Below, in pieces: positions 27,668 to 37,071 of a DNA stretch of 64,000 nucleotides. The notes beneath the pieces are model-generated. The model was not told the origin of the DNA. It was given only the letters and a program-made list of their open reading frames with translations, and ran no database searches. Made by a program: the position numbers and the translations under genes. Within the stretch, counting starts at the first letter, position 1. Each line of letters opens with the position of its first letter. Origin of the DNA: Cytobacillus luteolus (GTDB lineage Bacteria > Bacillota > Bacilli > Bacillales > Bacillaceae_L); contig NZ_JAGGKM010000003.1 of assembly GCF_017873715.1 (NCBI RefSeq), positions 1 to 64,000 of the forward strand, in the 5' to 3' direction.

Positions 27668-29557
27668 TTGGATCTTTCATCAATAAAAAGCCCTCAATTC
27701 CTAAAAAGTATGAACAATGAGCAGCTAGAAAAGCTTAGCTCTGAGATCCGTCAATTTTTAATTGAGAAGCTTTCAGCTACTGGAGGGCATATAGGTCCTA
27801 ATTTAGGTGTAGTTGAATTAACAATTGCACTACATAAGGAGTTTGAGAGTCCAAAAGACAAGTTTCTTTGGGATGTTGGTCATCAATCGTATGTTCATAA
27901 GATTCTTACAGGTAGAGCCTGTGAATTTGATACATTAAGACAATATAAAGGATTATGTGGGTTTCCAAAGCGTATTGAAAGTGAGCATGATGTTTGGGAA
28001 ACAGGCCATAGTTCAACTTCTTTATCTGCAGCAATGGGAATGGCGGTTGCAAGAGATCTGAAGAAATCCAAGGAATTTGTTATTCCAATTATCGGCGATG
28101 GTGCATTAACAGGCGGGATGGCACTAGAAGCATTAAATCATATTGGACATGAAAAGAAAGATATGATTGTTATCTTAAATGATAATGAAATGTCAATTGC
28201 ACCGAATGTTGGTGCACTACATTCAGTATTAGGTCGCTTACGTACTGCAGGGAAATACCATTGGGTTAAAGATGAACTAGAGATGCTACTTAAAAAAATA
28301 CCAGCGGTTGGTGGAAAGCTTGCGACAACAGCTGAACGTGTGAAGGATAGCCTCAAGTATCTACTAGTTTCAGGTGTATTCTTTGAAGAACTCGGCTTTA
28401 CTTACTTAGGACCAGTTGATGGACATAACTTTGAAGACTTATTTAGTAACCTTCAATATGCTAAAAAGACAAAAGGTCCAGTGCTTTTACATGTTATAAC
28501 AAAGAAGGGTAAAGGCTATCACCCTGCTGAATCTGATACGATTGGGACTTGGCACGGTACGGGTCCTTATAAAATTGAGACAGGGGACTTCGTTAAATCA
28601 ACTACTACAGCTCCAGCATGGAGTGCTTTAGTAAGTGAAACAGTCAGAAAGGTAGCTAGAGAGGACGAACGAATAGTTGCTGTAACTCCTGCAATGCCTG
28701 TTGGTTCAAAGCTCGAAAAATTTGCTCAGGAATTCCCGGACCGAATGTTTGACGTAGGGATTGCCGAACAACATGCAACCACAATGGCAGCTGGACTAGC
28801 AACCCAAAATATGAAGCCTTTTTTAGCGATATATTCAACATTCTTACAACGTGCATACGATCAAGTTGTTCACGATATTTGTAGGCAAAACTTAAATGTT
28901 TTTATCGGAATAGACCGTTCCGGGCTGGTAGGTGCAGATGGAGAAACACATCAAGGTGTGTTTGATATTGCGTTTATGCGTCATATTCCTAATATGGTTC
29001 TTATGATGCCAAAGGACGAAAATGAGGGTCAACATTTAGTTTATACAGCATTAAAGTATGATGATGGTCCTATTGCACTTCGTTATGCAAGAGGTAATGG
29101 ACTAGGTGTTAAAATGGACGATGAGCTAAAAACAATTCCAATCGGCTCATGGGAAGTAGTAAAAGAGGGTGAAGATGCAATTATTCTTACCTTTGGTACA
29201 ACCATTCCGATGGCGCTAGAGGCTGCTGAACAACTTGAAAAGGAAGACTTTTCAGTAAAAGTGATAAATGCAAGATTCATCAAACCAATGGATGAGACTA
29301 TGCTTCATGAGATCTTTGCTCAGAACATTCCAGTTTTAACACTTGAAGAAGCAGTATTACAAGGTGGGTTTGGTAGTGCGGTATTAGAATTTGCCCACGA
29401 TCATCACTATCAGTCTGTAATAGATAGAATGGGTATTCCCGATAAATTTATTGAACATGGTAGCGTGAATGCTCTGTTAGAAGAGATTGGATTAACGACT
29501 GAAGAAGTTATCAATCGAATCCGTAAAATAACACCTATAAAACAAAAGAGGGCTTGA
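27668..29557 (+). CDS. dxs: 1-deoxy-D-xylulose-5-phosphate synthase
   Basis: A thiamine-diphosphate enzyme joining pyruvate and glyceraldehyde 3-phosphate, the first and usually rate-controlling step of the MEP isoprenoid pathway. It has 629 residues. The early domain has [13 protein letters not shown], the TPP/Mg site is [15 protein letters not shown], and the transketolase-like pyrimidine domain contains [18 protein letters not shown] 27668 is chosen because the protein then begins DLSSIKSP, as in B. subtilis Dxs; the ribosome site AGTGAG is weak. Its long leader is described separately. Confidence 0.95.
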   Translation: MDLSSIKSPQFLKSMNNEQLEKLSSEIRQFLIEKLSATGGHIGPNLGVVELTIALHKEFESPKDKFLWDVGHQSYVHKILTGRACEFDTLRQYKGLCGFPKRIESEHDVWETGHSSTSLSAAMGMAVARDLKKSKEFVIPIIGDGALTGGMALEALNHIGHEKKDMIVILNDNEMSIAPNVGALHSVLGRLRTAGKYHWVKDELEMLLKKIPAVGGKLATTAERVKDSLKYLLVSGVFFEELGFTYLGPVDGHNFEDLFSNLQYAKKTKGPVLLHVITKKGKGYHPAESDTIGTWHGTGPYKIETGDFVKSTTTAPAWSALVSETVRKVAREDERIVAVTPAMPVGSKLEKFAQEFPDRMFDVGIAEQHATTMAAGLATQNMKPFLAIYSTFLQRAYDQVVHDICRQNLNVFIGIDRSGLVGADGETHQGVFDIAFMRHIPNMVLMMPKDENEGQHLVYTALKYDDGPIALRYARGNGLGVKMDDELKTIPIGSWEVVKEGEDAIILTFGTTIPMALEAAEQLEKEDFSVKVINARFIKPMDETMLHEIFAQNIPVLTLEEAVLQGGFGSAVLEFAHDHHYQSVIDRMGIPDKFIEHGSVNALLEEIGLTTEEVINRIRKITPIKQKRA

Positions 29558-29564
29558 AAAAAGA

Positions 29565-30410
29565 ATGGGTACTAAAAAAGAACGACTTGATGTACTTCTG
29601 GTTGAGCGTGGATTAATTGAAACGCGTGAAAAAGCAAAACGTACCATTATGGCAGGGCTTGTTTATTCAAACGAGGTTAGGTTAGATAAGCCAGGAGAAA
29701 AAGTAGAAATAGATATCCAGCTTACGGTAAAAGGAAATGTCATTCCCTATGTTAGTAGGGGAGGGTTAAAGCTTGAAAAGGCCTTGAAGGAGTTTTCTCT
29801 CGATATTTCAAACAAAATCCTATTGGATATTGGTTCATCTACGGGAGGTTTTACGGATTGCGCCCTCCAAAATGGTGCATTAATGTCTTATGCAGTAGAT
29901 GTAGGATATAATCAGTTGGCTTGGAAACTTCGTCAGGATGAGCGTGTGGTTGTAATGGAAAGGACAAACTTTCGATATGTCACACCGGCCGACTTAAGTA
30001 AAGGAATGCCACAATTTGCTTCAATTGATGTTTCCTTTATTTCCTTGAAACTAATTTTACCAGTTTTAAAAACACTTTTAGTAGCTGACAGTGATGTAGT
30101 TGCTCTCGTAAAACCCCAATTCGAAGCAGGCAGAGAGCAAGTCGGAAAAAAAGGAATCGTACGAGATGCAAAAGTACACGAACAAGTACTCTCAACGATC
30201 ATCGATTTCTCAATTGGACAGGGCTATGATTGTAAAAATGCGTCCTTCTCACCAATAACCGGTGGCGATGGTAACATCGAATTCCTTCTACATCTACACT
30301 GGACTGGACACAAGGAAACTGGAGAAAAACAACTAAAAAAATCAGTAGAAACCATAGTTGCCGAAGCCCATGCAACATTAAAAGCAAATAAAGAAACAAC
30401 AGGAGAATGA
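29565..30410 (+). CDS. yqxC: TlyA-family rRNA methyltransferase YqxC
   Basis: 281 residues. An N-terminal S4 RNA-binding domain (RLDVLLVERGLIETREKAKR) is joined to an FtsJ-type SAM methyltransferase (LLDIGSSTGGFTDCALQNGA, ASIDVSFISL, LVKPQFEAGR). TlyA relatives make 2'-O-methylcytidine in rRNA; the target of YqxC is inferred only. It follows dxs by 7 bp and a terminator overlaps its end, so it shares the dxs transcript. Confidence 0.92.
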   Translation: MGTKKERLDVLLVERGLIETREKAKRTIMAGLVYSNEVRLDKPGEKVEIDIQLTVKGNVIPYVSRGGLKLEKALKEFSLDISNKILLDIGSSTGGFTDCALQNGALMSYAVDVGYNQLAWKLRQDERVVVMERTNFRYVTPADLSKGMPQFASIDVSFISLKLILPVLKTLLVADSDVVALVKPQFEAGREQVGKKGIVRDAKVHEQVLSTIIDFSIGQGYDCKNASFSPITGGDGNIEFLLHLHWTGHKETGEKQLKKSVETIVAEAHATLKANKETTGE

Positions 30411-30435
30411 CGTTTATCGTTATTCTCTTTTTTTT
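30403..30435 (+). terminator. Terminator of dxs-yqxC
   Basis: GAGAATGACG and CGTTATTCTC arms, then eight or more T. The stem begins at the yqxC stop codon. Confidence 0.88.
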
Positions 30436-30467
30436 CTATTTAATACTTTAGGTAACTTTAATACTAT

Positions 30468-30595
30468 GTTGATTTCCCCTGAAGGTACGAGACTCCTGCG
30501 GGAGTAGCGCGTCAAAGTGAGACCCCACAGGCGCAAATCGCCGAGGAGGCTCACGGACCGCCCTCGGAAAGCGAGGTCCTTCAGCGGAAATCAAC
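30468..30595. repeat. Palindromic element, copy 4 (type II)
   Basis: 128 bp between yqxC and argR. The outer arm GTTGATTTCCCCTGAAGG pairs with CCTTCAGCGGAAATCAAC with a single mismatch. The arm sequence is unlike copies 2 and 5 but equally self-complementary. The core ACTCCTGCGGGAGTAGCG, GAGACCCCACAGGCG, GAGGAGGCTC and CGGAAAGCGAG is shared. Confidence 0.9.
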
Positions 30596-30739
30596 AGGCA
30601 AGTTTTACTATCCCTATTTAGACAACATACTTCGACAAAAATAGGAAAAAATACCGAAAAAAATGTACTTTTTTTCAAATTTCATATAACATAACAGGTA
30701 TAAACATACAACATTTTTGAATAATGGTGAGGTGAGAAA

Positions 30740-31189
30740 ATGAATAAAGGTCAAAGACATATTAAGATTAGAGAAATCATTGCAAACAATGATATCGAAA
30801 CACAGGACGAACTAGTGGATATCTTAAAAAATGGTGGCTTTAATGTAACCCAAGCAACCGTATCAAGAGATATAAAGGAACTTCACCTTGTTAAAATACC
30901 TATGTTGGACGGAAGATACAAGTATAGCCTACCAGCAGACCAACGGTTTAATCCGCTACAGAAGCTTAAAAGGTCACTTATGGATGCATTCATTAGAATA
31001 GACAGTGCTGGTCATATGTTGGTTATGAAAACAATGCCTGGTAATGCAAATGCAATTGGTGCCCTAATTGATAATCTAGACTGGGATGACATTTTAGGAA
31101 CAATTTGCGGAGATGATACAATCCTTATTATCTGTAGAACGCCAGAAGATACTGAAATTATTTCAAAACGCTTCTTAGACATGCTGTAA
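30740..31189 (+). CDS. argR: Arginine repressor ArgR/AhrC
   Basis: An arginine-responsive regulator of arginine synthesis and catabolism. It has 149 residues. The N-terminal winged helix contains [12 protein letters not shown], and the C-terminal hexamerisation/arginine-binding domain contains [10 protein letters not shown]. It sits before recN, as in many Firmicutes. The arginine transporter artPQR at 55 kb has candidate sites for it. Confidence 0.96.
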   Translation: MNKGQRHIKIREIIANNDIETQDELVDILKNGGFNVTQATVSRDIKELHLVKIPMLDGRYKYSLPADQRFNPLQKLKRSLMDAFIRIDSAGHMLVMKTMPGNANAIGALIDNLDWDDILGTICGDDTILIICRTPEDTEIISKRFLDML

Positions 31190-31222
31190 ACGATTTAAAA
31201 ATAAAGTCTAAGGTGAGATTAT

Positions 31223-32944
31223 ATGTTAGCTGAATTATCAATAAAAAATTTCGCAATTATAGAATCACTCTCTATTTCATTTGAAAAAGGCTTAACAGTT
31301 TTATCAGGAGAAACTGGTGCTGGTAAGTCCATTATCATCGATGCCATTCATCTACTCGTTGGTGGTCGTGGATCTGCAGAATTTGTTAGGTACGGTGAGA
31401 ATAAAGCAGAGATTGAAGGGCTTTTTTTATTAGAAGATGTTCATCCTTGTTATGATAAAGTTAAAGAATTTGGCATTGATGCCACAGAAGGTATGGTTGT
31501 TTTACGAAGAGATATTTTGAGTAATGGAAAAAGTGTCTGTAGAATCAACGGAAAGTTAGTGACTATTTCCATTCTTCGTGAAGTTGGCAGAACATTAATG
31601 GATATTCACGGACAGCATGAGCATCAAGAGCTTATGAATTCGGAACTACACCTTTCTTTGCTTGATCAGTACGGGGGAGAAGTGGTTGATGAGGCTTTAA
31701 CAGAATATAGAGACATCTATAAGCAATATACCGAACTTAAACGAAAACTAAAGGAATTAAGTGAGAATGAGCAGGAAATGGCTCATCGCTTAGACCTTTT
31801 ACTGTTTCAGCATAAAGAAATAGAGAAGGCGAATTTAGTAATCGATGAAGACATTCAACTTCTTCAAGAGAGGAAGAATATCTCTAATTTTGAGTCTATT
31901 TTTGAAGGGCTCAATAAAAGCTACGAAGCACTAAGCGGGGATCAAAAAGGCCTAGACTGGTTGGGACATGCTATGGGTCACACAGAAGATATTTCTGAAA
32001 TTAATGATTCATTAAAAGAAATACATGAAACTATCTCCAATAGTTACTACCTACTTGAAGAAACACTATATAAAATCCGTCAACAGTTAGATGCTTTGGA
32101 ATTTGATCCAAATAAATTAGATTTAATTGAAAGTAGATTGAATGAAATTGGTCATTTAAAGAAAAAATATGGACAGACGGTTGGAGATATTATAGAGTAT
32201 GCTGCAAAAATAGAGGAAGAAATCGAGAAAATCCAAAATAGAGATCATCACGTAGATAACATTAAAAAAGATCTAACCTCCGTAACCGATGATCTAAGTC
32301 TAGAAGCTAAAAATCTTACATCCATTCGTAAGAAGTTTGCAGTTGAATTAATCCAGGCCATCCATCGAGAACTTCGTGAACTATACATGGAAAAAACTGT
32401 TTTTGATATTTACTTCAAACAGGTAAAAGGTTCCTATGAGGACCCACTCTTAGATGGGGAAAATGTAAAGTACACCTTAAATGGGAATGATGAGATAGAA
32501 TTTTATATTTCAACAAACCCTGGTGAACCGATGAAGCCCTTGGCGAAGGTTGCTTCTGGTGGAGAATTATCGAGAATTATGCTAGCGATGAAGAGTATTT
32601 TTTCTAAGCATCAAGGAATCACCTCGATTATTTTTGATGAGGTTGATACAGGTGTAAGTGGAAGGGTTGCACAATCAATCGCCGAGAAGATACATCGTGT
32701 TTCTATTGACTCACAGGTGTTGTGTATCTCACATCTTCCACAAGTTGCTGCAATGGCTGATACCCATCTATTTATTGCAAAACAATCAGAAGATGGGAGA
32801 ACAAAAACCTCAGTTACACCATTAAATGAGGAAGAAAAAATAAAAGAAATTGGTCGTATGATTTCAGGAGTAGAAATTACAGATTTGACAAAGGAACATG
32901 CCAAGGAACTCCTTGGTTTTGCAACGAAAATAAAACAAAATTGA
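31223..32944 (+). CDS. recN: DNA repair protein RecN
   Basis: An SMC-like ATPase acting early in double-strand-break repair. It has 573 residues. Walker A is GETGAGKSIIIDA, a coiled coil covers about 160-370, and the signature ASGGELSRIMLAMK and Walker B IIFDEVDTGVSG lie near the C-terminus. It follows argR by 33 bp and ends in a terminator. Confidence 0.96.
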   Translation: MLAELSIKNFAIIESLSISFEKGLTVLSGETGAGKSIIIDAIHLLVGGRGSAEFVRYGENKAEIEGLFLLEDVHPCYDKVKEFGIDATEGMVVLRRDILSNGKSVCRINGKLVTISILREVGRTLMDIHGQHEHQELMNSELHLSLLDQYGGEVVDEALTEYRDIYKQYTELKRKLKELSENEQEMAHRLDLLLFQHKEIEKANLVIDEDIQLLQERKNISNFESIFEGLNKSYEALSGDQKGLDWLGHAMGHTEDISEINDSLKEIHETISNSYYLLEETLYKIRQQLDALEFDPNKLDLIESRLNEIGHLKKKYGQTVGDIIEYAAKIEEEIEKIQNRDHHVDNIKKDLTSVTDDLSLEAKNLTSIRKKFAVELIQAIHRELRELYMEKTVFDIYFKQVKGSYEDPLLDGENVKYTLNGNDEIEFYISTNPGEPMKPLAKVASGGELSRIMLAMKSIFSKHQGITSIIFDEVDTGVSGRVAQSIAEKIHRVSIDSQVLCISHLPQVAAMADTHLFIAKQSEDGRTKTSVTPLNEEEKIKEIGRMISGVEITDLTKEHAKELLGFATKIKQN

Positions 32945-32947
32945 AAT

Positions 32948-32973
32948 GCTATCCAAAAAGGGTAGCTTTTTTT
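32948..32973 (+). terminator. Terminator of recN
   Basis: GCTATCC and GGGTAGC arms, then seven T. Confidence 0.87.
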
Positions 32974-33074
32974 AACCTCATTTCGGTTATAATTGTTCCG
33001 TTCTAGGGTCAAATTAAAGAATGTAGCCAAAGAAATTTTGGTGTGGGATTTAGGAGCGAGGAGAGTGAAGTGGA

Positions 33075-34364
33075 TTGAATAGAGACAGAATGAGAAAACT
33101 TATAGGTACATTTCTCCTTGTTTCACTAGTCGCTTTAGGATTTTGCACGCCCTTAAAGGAATATATAGCAATACCAAAAGAATTAACGGTTTTTGAAGGG
33201 CAGAATAGCAAATTCGATCTTTCAGTACCAGTATCAGCCACATTAAATAGCGATAGCGATTCGATGACACTAAACAAGGAATCAGACTCACTTACGCTAA
33301 ATACGCATGATAGTGGAAGAGGACAAATGCTTTTAGAATTAGCAGGTCTTCCCATTAAAAAAGTTGATGTTAATGTATTATCCGATTTTAAGGTTATACC
33401 AGGTGGTCAATCAATCGGAGTAAAACTGAATACTGTTGGTGTCCTTGTGGTTGGACATCACCAGATTGAAACGCAAGATGGTAAGAAATCTCCTGGAGAA
33501 ATTGCAGGTATTCAAGTAGGAGACATTATTACAGAAATAAACGGTACAAAAATTGAAAAAATGAGTGATGTTACACCGTTTGTACAAGATGCAGGTAAAA
33601 CAGGAAATCCCCTAAATTTAGTCATTTCTAGAGAAAATGAAAAATTCGAAACCAAATTAGTACCTCTTAAAGATAAGAATGACCATGCCTATCGTATCGG
33701 TTTATATATTAGAGACTCAGCGGCTGGAATAGGGACAATGACATTTTATCACCCAGAATCAAAAAAATACGGAGCATTAGGACATGTGATTTCTGATATG
33801 GACACCAAAAAACCAATTGTTGTCCAAGACGGACAAATTGTTCGTTCCACAGTTACATCTATTCAAAAAGGTAGTAACGGAGATCCTGGAGAGAAACTAG
33901 CGCGCTTTTCGGGTGGAAAAGATGTAATCGGTACAATTACACGTAATAGTCCATTTGGAATCTTTGGTGTTCTTTCAAAGGAAATTAAAAATGGAGTTAT
34001 GGACAAACCAATGCCAATCGCTTTATCACATCAGATTAAAGAAGGCCCTGCAAAAATTTTGACAGTGGTTGATAACGATAAGGTTGAAGAATTTGACATT
34101 GAAATAATGAGTACAGTACCTCAAAAATTCCCTGCGACTAAAGGGATGGTTATCAAAATCACAGATGAAAAACTTCTTTCGAAAACTGGTGGGATTGTTC
34201 AAGGAATGAGCGGAAGTCCAATCATTCAGGATGGAAAAGTCATCGGGGCAGTAACCCATGTTTTTGTTAATGACCCAACATCAGGTTATGGTGTGCATAT
34301 TGAATGGATGCTAAATGAGGCTGGGATCAATATTTATGAAAAAGATGGACAAAAAGCGAGCTAA
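33075..34364 (+). CDS. spoIVB: SpoIVB serine peptidase
   Basis: A forespore-secreted protease that triggers pro-sigma-K processing in the mother cell. It has 429 residues. An N-terminal membrane anchor (about 9-27) is followed by a PDZ domain (about 130-200) and the S55 peptidase domain. The catalytic Ser is in [11 protein letters not shown] and the likely catalytic His in [13 protein letters not shown] 33075 with GAGGAG upstream is the start. Its position before spo0A is conserved in spore formers. Confidence 0.95.
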   Translation: MNRDRMRKLIGTFLLVSLVALGFCTPLKEYIAIPKELTVFEGQNSKFDLSVPVSATLNSDSDSMTLNKESDSLTLNTHDSGRGQMLLELAGLPIKKVDVNVLSDFKVIPGGQSIGVKLNTVGVLVVGHHQIETQDGKKSPGEIAGIQVGDIITEINGTKIEKMSDVTPFVQDAGKTGNPLNLVISRENEKFETKLVPLKDKNDHAYRIGLYIRDSAAGIGTMTFYHPESKKYGALGHVISDMDTKKPIVVQDGQIVRSTVTSIQKGSNGDPGEKLARFSGGKDVIGTITRNSPFGIFGVLSKEIKNGVMDKPMPIALSHQIKEGPAKILTVVDNDKVEEFDIEIMSTVPQKFPATKGMVIKITDEKLLSKTGGIVQGMSGSPIIQDGKVIGAVTHVFVNDPTSGYGVHIEWMLNEAGINIYEKDGQKAS

Positions 34365-34380
34365 ATTTGCTCGCTTTTTC
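34351..34380 (+). terminator. Terminator of spoIVB
   Basis: AAAAAGCGAGC and GCTCGCTTTTTC arms. The stem contains the spoIVB stop codon. Confidence 0.87.
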
Positions 34381-34418
34381 TTTGGAATTATGTTAAAAAT
34401 ATAGGTAAGTAAAGATAA

Positions 34419-34559
34419 TTCGACAAAATCACAATGATTCAATTGTCAAATGGCGTATTTAGTCGAAAAACAGAGGAAATAGGAGAAAAAAATAGATTTT
34501 CTAGATTTTTTACTAATTTTTTAAAAAAATAGAGGATTTTATATTGCATTGTCGAATTC
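34419..34559 (+). promoter_or_regulatory. spo0A control region: sigma-H promoter and 0A boxes
   Basis: AGAGGATTT (34531-34539), an 11-bp spacer and GTCGAATTC (34551-34559) match the sigma-H consensus. 0A boxes TGTCGAA occur at 34550-34556, overlapping the -10, and at 34419-34425 on the minus strand. Weaker versions lie at 34444-34450 (TGTCAAA) and 34461-34467 (AGTCGAA). This is the autoregulatory layout known for spo0A in B. subtilis. Confidence 0.75.
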
Positions 34560-34622
34560 TTCCTTTAGAATAAATATATAACACAAAATATTTCGGACTT
34601 AGGAAATCGAGGAGGAAGAATT

Positions 34623-35426
34623 GTGAAAAAAATTAAGGTGTGTGTGGTTGATGACAACCGCGAGCTTGTAAGTTTATTAGAGGAGTACATTTCTAGCCAA
34701 GATGATATGGAAATTCTTGGTGTAGCATATAATGGTCAAGAATGTTTAAACATCCTAAAAGATAATGATCCAGACGTTCTGGTTCTAGATATAATTATGC
34801 CTCATTTGGACGGATTAGCGGTATTAGAGAAATTACGTGACATTAAAAAGGATAAACAACCAAATGTCATTATGCTAACTGCTTTTGGTCAAGAGGATGT
34901 TACCAAAAAAGCGGTTGATTTAGGTGCATCTTATTTCATCCTAAAACCGTTTGATATGGAGAATCTTGCTAGTCATATTCGACAAGTGAGTGGAAATGCA
35001 GCACCAATTGTTAGACGTTCAGGTTCAACTTACAGAACTTCATCTATTCAGTCTACAGCTGAATCTAAGCCAAGAAACTTGGATGCGAACATAACAAGCA
35101 TTATTCATGAAATAGGAGTACCAGCTCATATTAAAGGTTACCTATATTTACGTGAAGCGATCTCAATGGTTTATAATGACATTGAACTATTAGGTTCTAT
35201 TACTAAAGTTCTATACCCTGACATTGCGAAGAAATACAATACCACAGCTAGCCGTGTTGAACGTGCAATTCGTCATGCAATTGAAGTAGCATGGAGTCGT
35301 GGTAATATCGATTCGATTTCTTCTTTATTTGGTTATACAGTGAGCATGACAAAGGCAAAGCCTACAAATTCCGAATTCATCGCAATGGTAGCCGATAAGC
35401 TTCGTTTAGAGCATAAGGCTTCTTGA
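34623..35426 (+). CDS. spo0A: Sporulation transcription factor Spo0A
   Basis: Master response regulator of sporulation entry. It has 267 residues. The receiver domain (1-125) has the acidic pocket D10/D11, phospho-acceptor D56 in VLVLDIIMP and Lys in FILKPFD. A Ser/Thr-rich linker leads to the DNA-binding effector domain (150-265) with [22 protein letters not shown] start behind GGAGGAAG. Confidence 0.98.
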   Translation: MKKIKVCVVDDNRELVSLLEEYISSQDDMEILGVAYNGQECLNILKDNDPDVLVLDIIMPHLDGLAVLEKLRDIKKDKQPNVIMLTAFGQEDVTKKAVDLGASYFILKPFDMENLASHIRQVSGNAAPIVRRSGSTYRTSSIQSTAESKPRNLDANITSIIHEIGVPAHIKGYLYLREAISMVYNDIELLGSITKVLYPDIAKKYNTTASRVERAIRHAIEVAWSRGNIDSISSLFGYTVSMTKAKPTNSEFIAMVADKLRLEHKAS

Positions 35427-35476
35427 GAGGGTAAGGACGAATAGACTTTAATTGAAATTATATTTTTAAATAAAAT

Positions 35477-35520
35477 AAAGCCCAATTAATCAAAAAAAGA
35501 TTAATTGGGCTTTTTCTTTT
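35477..35520. terminator. Bidirectional terminator after spo0A
   Basis: AAAGCCCAATTAATC and GATTAATTGGGCTTT make a perfect 15-bp stem with T/A tails on both sides. It is shared with the convergent small gene yycC. Confidence 0.88.
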
Positions 35521-35674
35521 ATTCATTATTTTTTGAAGCCTCATCCTTTTTATCAAGCTCCATCATTTTCTGAATAAGAATATGCTGTGGCATGTGCATG
35601 ATTTGTTCAAGTGGAACATTTAATGCCTTTGCTAATCTCTGAGCTGTTTCTGCGGATATTTGTAATGGTCGCAT
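35519..35674 (-). CDS. yycC: YycC-family small protein
   Basis: A 51-residue protein beginning MRPLQISAETAQRLAKALN, with MHMPQHILIQKM in the middle and an acidic/Lys-rich tail. This sequence pattern is that of the YycC family of Bacilli, whose function is unknown. TAGGAGG lies 9 bp before ATG. Spo0A and yycC converge on one terminator. Confidence 0.75.
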   Translation of the reverse strand: MRPLQISAETAQRLAKALNVPLEQIMHMPQHILIQKMMELDKKDEASKNNE

Positions 35675-35734
35675 TTTGGTAGCCTCCTACATTTACTATG
35701 TAGTAAGTATATCAAAAAAACGGAGGTTATTCTT

Positions 35735-36454
35735 ATGACAAAGATTTTTGCCCATAGAGGTGCTTCTTCTACACATCCTGAAAATACGATGGAAGCCTTC
35801 AAGGAAGCTTTGAGAGTCGGAGCAGAGGGGATTGAGTTGGATGTGCAATTAAGTAAAGACGGTGTCGTTGTTGTCATTCATGATGAAACAGTAAACAGGA
35901 CAACAAATGGGAAAGGGTGGGTCAAAGAATATACGTATAAGCAATTACAGAAATTTGATGCAAGCTATAAATTCTCTAAAAAACTAGGTGTTTGTAGAAT
36001 TCCCTCATTAGAAGAGGTTTTTAGTTGGGCAACTGATAATAATATGATTCTTAATGTAGAATTAAAAAATGGATTAGTGGAGTATGAAGGCATTGAGGAA
36101 AAGGTGTTGGAACTAATTTATAAATATAATTTATCTAACCGTGTAATCATTTCATCTTTCAATCATTACAGTATGGTTAAGTTTCATCAGCTTGCTCCTG
36201 AAATTGAAACAGCACTTATTTATATGGAGGGGATTTATAAACCTTGGGAATACGCAGCTACATTAGGAGCAGGAGCTATCCATCCTTACCATCCTGTTGT
36301 AAAAGAGGAAACAGTGAAATTATCTCATGACCTAGGTATTGCCGTAAGGCCTTTCACTATTAATAAAATCGAATTGATGAAAAAGTTTGCAAGCTTTGGA
36401 TGCGAGGGAATTATAACAGATGATCCTAAGAAAGCTATATCTGTGCTTAGATAA
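35735..36454 (+). CDS. yqiK: Glycerophosphodiester phosphodiesterase YqiK
   Basis: Hydrolyses glycerophosphodiesters such as deacylated phospholipids to glycerol 3-phosphate and an alcohol. It has 239 residues and a TIM-barrel. Catalytic pieces are FAHRGASSTHPENT, EGIELDVQLSKDGVVVVIHDE and the C-terminal GCEGIITDDP. No signal peptide is seen, so a cytoplasmic enzyme is expected. CGGAGG precedes ATG. Confidence 0.92.
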   Translation: MTKIFAHRGASSTHPENTMEAFKEALRVGAEGIELDVQLSKDGVVVVIHDETVNRTTNGKGWVKEYTYKQLQKFDASYKFSKKLGVCRIPSLEEVFSWATDNNMILNVELKNGLVEYEGIEEKVLELIYKYNLSNRVIISSFNHYSMVKFHQLAPEIETALIYMEGIYKPWEYAATLGAGAIHPYHPVVKEETVKLSHDLGIAVRPFTINKIELMKKFASFGCEGIITDDPKKAISVLR

Positions 36455-36471
36455 ACTATATTCAGTGTTAA

Positions 36472-36597
36472 GGTTATTCGCTAGAATCCACGAGACTCCT
36501 GCGGGAGTAGCGTGTCAACGGGAGACCCCACAGGCGCAGAGCGCCGAGGAGGCTCCCGGACTGCCCGCGGAAAGCGAGTGGATTCTAGCGAATAACC
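36472..36597. repeat. Palindromic element, copy 5 (type II)
   Basis: 126 bp bounded by GGTTATTCGCTAGAATCCAC and its exact complement. Compared with copy 2, an A-to-G change in the left arm is matched by T-to-C in the right arm. The core is as in copy 4, with AGGCGCAGAGCGCC in the middle. Confidence 0.92.
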
Positions 36598-36628
36598 CCT
36601 TGAACCCTTCCAAGACACTATAAAAAGT

Positions 36629-36667
36629 AATAAGCAAAGTGCACAGCGCACTTTGCTTATTTTTTTT
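36629..36667. terminator. Bidirectional terminator between copy 5 and yqzF
   Basis: AATAAGCAAAGTGC and GCACTTTGCTTATT, a perfect 14-bp stem, followed by eight T. The yqzF stop lies in the right arm. Confidence 0.88.
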
Positions 36668-36893
36668 GAAAACGAGTTTGTACTTTGTTTCGCTTTCGAT
36701 CTCGATAGAAAATAAATCCTGCCACAAATCCTAAGCCGATCAAAAACAGCAGCAAACCAATTAAAAATTGTAACCATAAAAAAGGTATTGGAGGATTTAA
36801 AATTCCAAAAAACACATCTCGCATATATTTTATGCCTAATGCTGCAAGGGCTCCAGGTATTAGAACAATGATTAAAGCAAGTATTCGTTGCAT
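36657..36893 (-). CDS. yqzF: DUF2627 membrane protein YqzF
   Basis: 78 residues with two hydrophobic helices (about 4-24 and 38-62) and a basic tail rich in Arg/Lys. Its function is unknown. The gene is divergent from bkdR, as in B. subtilis. ATG 36893 has GAAAGG 9 bp upstream; an in-frame TTG nine bases earlier abuts that site. Confidence 0.85.
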   Translation of the reverse strand: MQRILALIIVLIPGALAALGIKYMRDVFFGILNPPIPFLWLQFLIGLLLFLIGLGFVAGFIFYRDRKRNKVQTRFQKK

Positions 36894-36949
36894 AATAAAC
36901 AACCTTTCAAAAATGACTTCCTTTACAAATCATAATCGAATAAAACTAT

Positions 36950-37000
36950 TTGTCAAGATAAGAGAAAAACGGTATGATAAGGTTGTTGCAATTTTTTGCA
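36950..37000 (+). promoter_or_regulatory. bkdR promoter with downstream TGCAA palindrome
   Basis: TTGTCA (36950-36955), a 17-bp spacer and TATGAT (36973-36978) make a good sigma-A promoter. TGCAA-TTTT-TTGCA at 36987-37000 would sit just downstream of the transcription start. The same 14-bp design recurs upstream of the sigma-54 promoter of ptb. I infer a BkdR site used for autorepression. Confidence 0.55.
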
Positions 37001-37071
37001 TGAGTCATACTTGAGTGTATGTAATATTTTGCAAATTTCTATATTTTCCGATAGTTAAGTGAGGTGTTTTC

